Shown here in pieces: positions 62,885 through 64,000 of a stretch of DNA of 64,000 nucleotides (position 1 is its first letter; each line of letters opens with the position of its first letter). Both the position numbers and the translations under genes were made by a program. Location: contig NZ_JAACFS010000001.1 of assembly GCF_029051645.1 (NCBI RefSeq), forward strand, positions 620,001 through 684,000. The letters are read 5' to 3'. This stretch comes from Bradyrhizobium sp. CSA112. GTDB taxonomy: Bacteria > Pseudomonadota > Alphaproteobacteria > Rhizobiales > Xanthobacteraceae. Below the pieces are notes generated by a model, which did not search any database, was not told the DNA's origin, and was given only the letters and a program-made list of their open reading frames with translations.

Positions 62885-64000
62885 GTGGACCGCGATGAAT
62901 CGCGACAACGCATCTTGAGCGATCCGGCGCGACGTTCCGCGCTCGCACCATTCCAGATCAGGAACTACCGCTTTCAATGGCCCGCCGATCTGCTCACCTC
63001 GTGGGCGTTCGAGATGGAGATGCTCATTCTCGGCTGGTACGTGCTGGTCGAGACCGGGTCTGTCCTGCTGCTCACTCTGTTCGCCTCGCTCGGCTATATC
63101 GGCACGCTGGTAGCGCCGATGTTCGGCGTTGTCGGCGACCGGATCGGTCACCGCGATCTGCTGGCGATGATGCGCGCGACCTACGCGGTGCTGGCCGCCG
63201 TGCTGATGACGCTGGCGCTGTCGGGCCACCTCGCGCCGCTCTATGTATTCATTATCGCGGCCGTCATGGGTATCGTCCGGCCATCCGATCTCGGTGTGCG
63301 CGGCGCGCTGGTTGCGACCATCATGCCGCATGGCCAGTTGATCGGGGCGATCAGCATCTCGCGTACGACGATGGATACCGCGCGCATCGCCGGCGCGCTG
63401 AGCGGCGCCGGATTGTTTGCCGCGCTCGGCATGGGCCCGGCCTATGTGGCGATCGTCTGCCTTTACATTACCGCGACCGCGCTGACGCTGTGCATCGTGG
63501 CGCCGGCAAAGCCGCAACTCGCGGGCGAGGCGGCCAGCGAGGTGTTGCAGCGCTCGCCGTTGCGTGACCTCAAGGAAGGTGTGGCCTATGTCTGGACTAC
63601 GCCGCGGATGCAGGCCGCGCTCTGGGTGGCGTTCCTGGCCAACCTGACAGCGTATCCGCTCTCCAACGGACTGCTGCCCTATATCGCCAAGGCGATCTAC
63701 GGCACCAACCAGACCGGGCTTGGCTATCTGTCGGCGAGCTTTGCGATCGGCTCGCTGGCGGGCTCGATCGTGTTGAGCCTGATCCGCGATCTCCGGGTGG
63801 CGCGGCTGATGATCGGCGCCACCGTCGTCTGGTACGCGACCTTGCTGATCTTCGTGCAGATGCAGACGGTGCCGACCGCGATCATGTGCCTGGTGGTGGC
63901 GGGCTTTTCGCAAAGCCTCGCCATGATCTCGATCGCCGTCATCCTGATGCGGACTGCGAGCGAGAATTTCCGCGGCCGGGTCATGGGCGTGCGTATGATG
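62885..64000 (+). CDS. MFS transporter, 5' part (runs off the window)
   Basis: An open frame from GTG 62885 to the window end, 372 codons with no stop. It encodes an MFS protein of the EntS/MFS_3-like group: FQIRNYRFQWPADLLTSWAF, then about nine hydrophobic segments, with GDRIGHRDL between the second and third and FRGRVMGVRMM at the cut end. Substrate unknown. It lies 54 bp after the GGDEF-EAL gene. An antisense frame in the same place is a shadow. Confidence 0.85.
   Translation, partial: MDRDESRQRILSDPARRSALAPFQIRNYRFQWPADLLTSWAFEMEMLILGWYVLVETGSVLLLTLFASLGYIGTLVAPMFGVVGDRIGHRDLLAMMRATYAVLAAVLMTLALSGHLAPLYVFIIAAVMGIVRPSDLGVRGALVATIMPHGQLIGAISISRTTMDTARIAGALSGAGLFAALGMGPAYVAIVCLYITATALTLCIVAPAKPQLAGEAASEVLQRSPLRDLKEGVAYVWTTPRMQAALWVAFLANLTAYPLSNGLLPYIAKAIYGTNQTGLGYLSASFAIGSLAGSIVLSLIRDLRVARLMIGATVVWYATLLIFVQMQTVPTAIMCLVVAGFSQSLAMISIAVILMRTASENFRGRVMGVRMM

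Noticed and set aside
62849..63913. 354-codon minus-strand frame over the MFS gene
   Set aside because: The plus strand carries an MFS protein with clear membrane segments and cytoplasmic motif; the minus frame is His/Arg/Asp-rich and has no domain.
1..64000. Possible tRNA, rRNA, CRISPR, integrase or transposase genes
   Set aside because: I looked for T-loop-like words, repeat-spacer arrays and known recombinase motifs and found none that hold up; the palindromic repeats are not CRISPR arrays, since they are not regularly spaced.

Overview
The window (about 64 kb, GC-rich, roughly 60-65% by eye) looks like chromosomal DNA of an alphaproteobacterium of the Bradyrhizobium / Nitrobacteraceae group. 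This rests on gene content and order: class II DAHP synthase, DgkA, NAD synthetase; cysS, GNAT, cimA; an Atm1-type ABC exporter with psd and pssA; two adjacent kup genes; DUF2865 and DUF2189 proteins; and the acpXL-type very-long-chain fatty acid locus for lipid A. Palindromic intergenic repeats of the kind common in this group support it. I see no tRNA, rRNA, CRISPR array, integrase or transposase.

Layout. 0-3.8 kb: DAHP synthase, diacylglycerol kinase and NAD synthetase, all on +. 3.9-8.4 kb: a minus-strand operon for a CuA-containing heme-copper cytochrome c oxidase (II-I-III-III-IV). 9-12 kb: a DUF2189 membrane protein, two secreted proteins and repeats. 12.1-16 kb: a hairpin cluster, then cysS, a 37-residue membrane peptide, a GNAT and cimA, coupled by ATGA overlaps. 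16-24.9 kb: VOC and LOG proteins, Atm1-type exporter, psd, pssA, RraA-like aldolase, TctC-type binding protein, motA and motB. 25-29 kb: two kup genes. 29-45.3 kb is the most accessory part: an NlpC/P60-like protein of lower GC, a CorA protein, an orphan Tat-exported binding protein, a CHASE3-PAS histidine kinase, a cyclic-nucleotide-binding protein, a lanthanide-type PQQ dehydrogenase operon (xoxF-, xoxG- and xoxJ-like), a fatty acid desaturase, an exported metallo-hydrolase, a SnoaL-like protein, a vanadium-haloperoxidase-like protein and an exported cyclase. 45.4-48.7 kb: GNAT, rhodanese, aminotransferase, PotF-like protein. 49.1-53.4 kb: acpXL-fabZXL-fabF2XL-fabF1XL-lpxXL on minus. 53.7-56.3 kb: an aromatic-ring monooxygenase divergent from a MarR regulator, with a clear palindromic operator between them. 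56.5-64 kb: a ClpX-type zinc-finger protein, a small membrane protein, an AhpD-like protein, a HerA-like ATPase, a GGDEF-EAL protein and the start of an MFS transporter.

The most interesting signals are: a PQQ dehydrogenase that has the lanthanide-ligand Asp (WDFD) but lacks the usual vicinal Cys-Cys; an acpXL locus with no alcohol dehydrogenase gene and with a ketosynthase that has lost a catalytic His; the MarR/monooxygenase operator; a modular palindromic repeat present in four copies; and several very small or extended reading frames.
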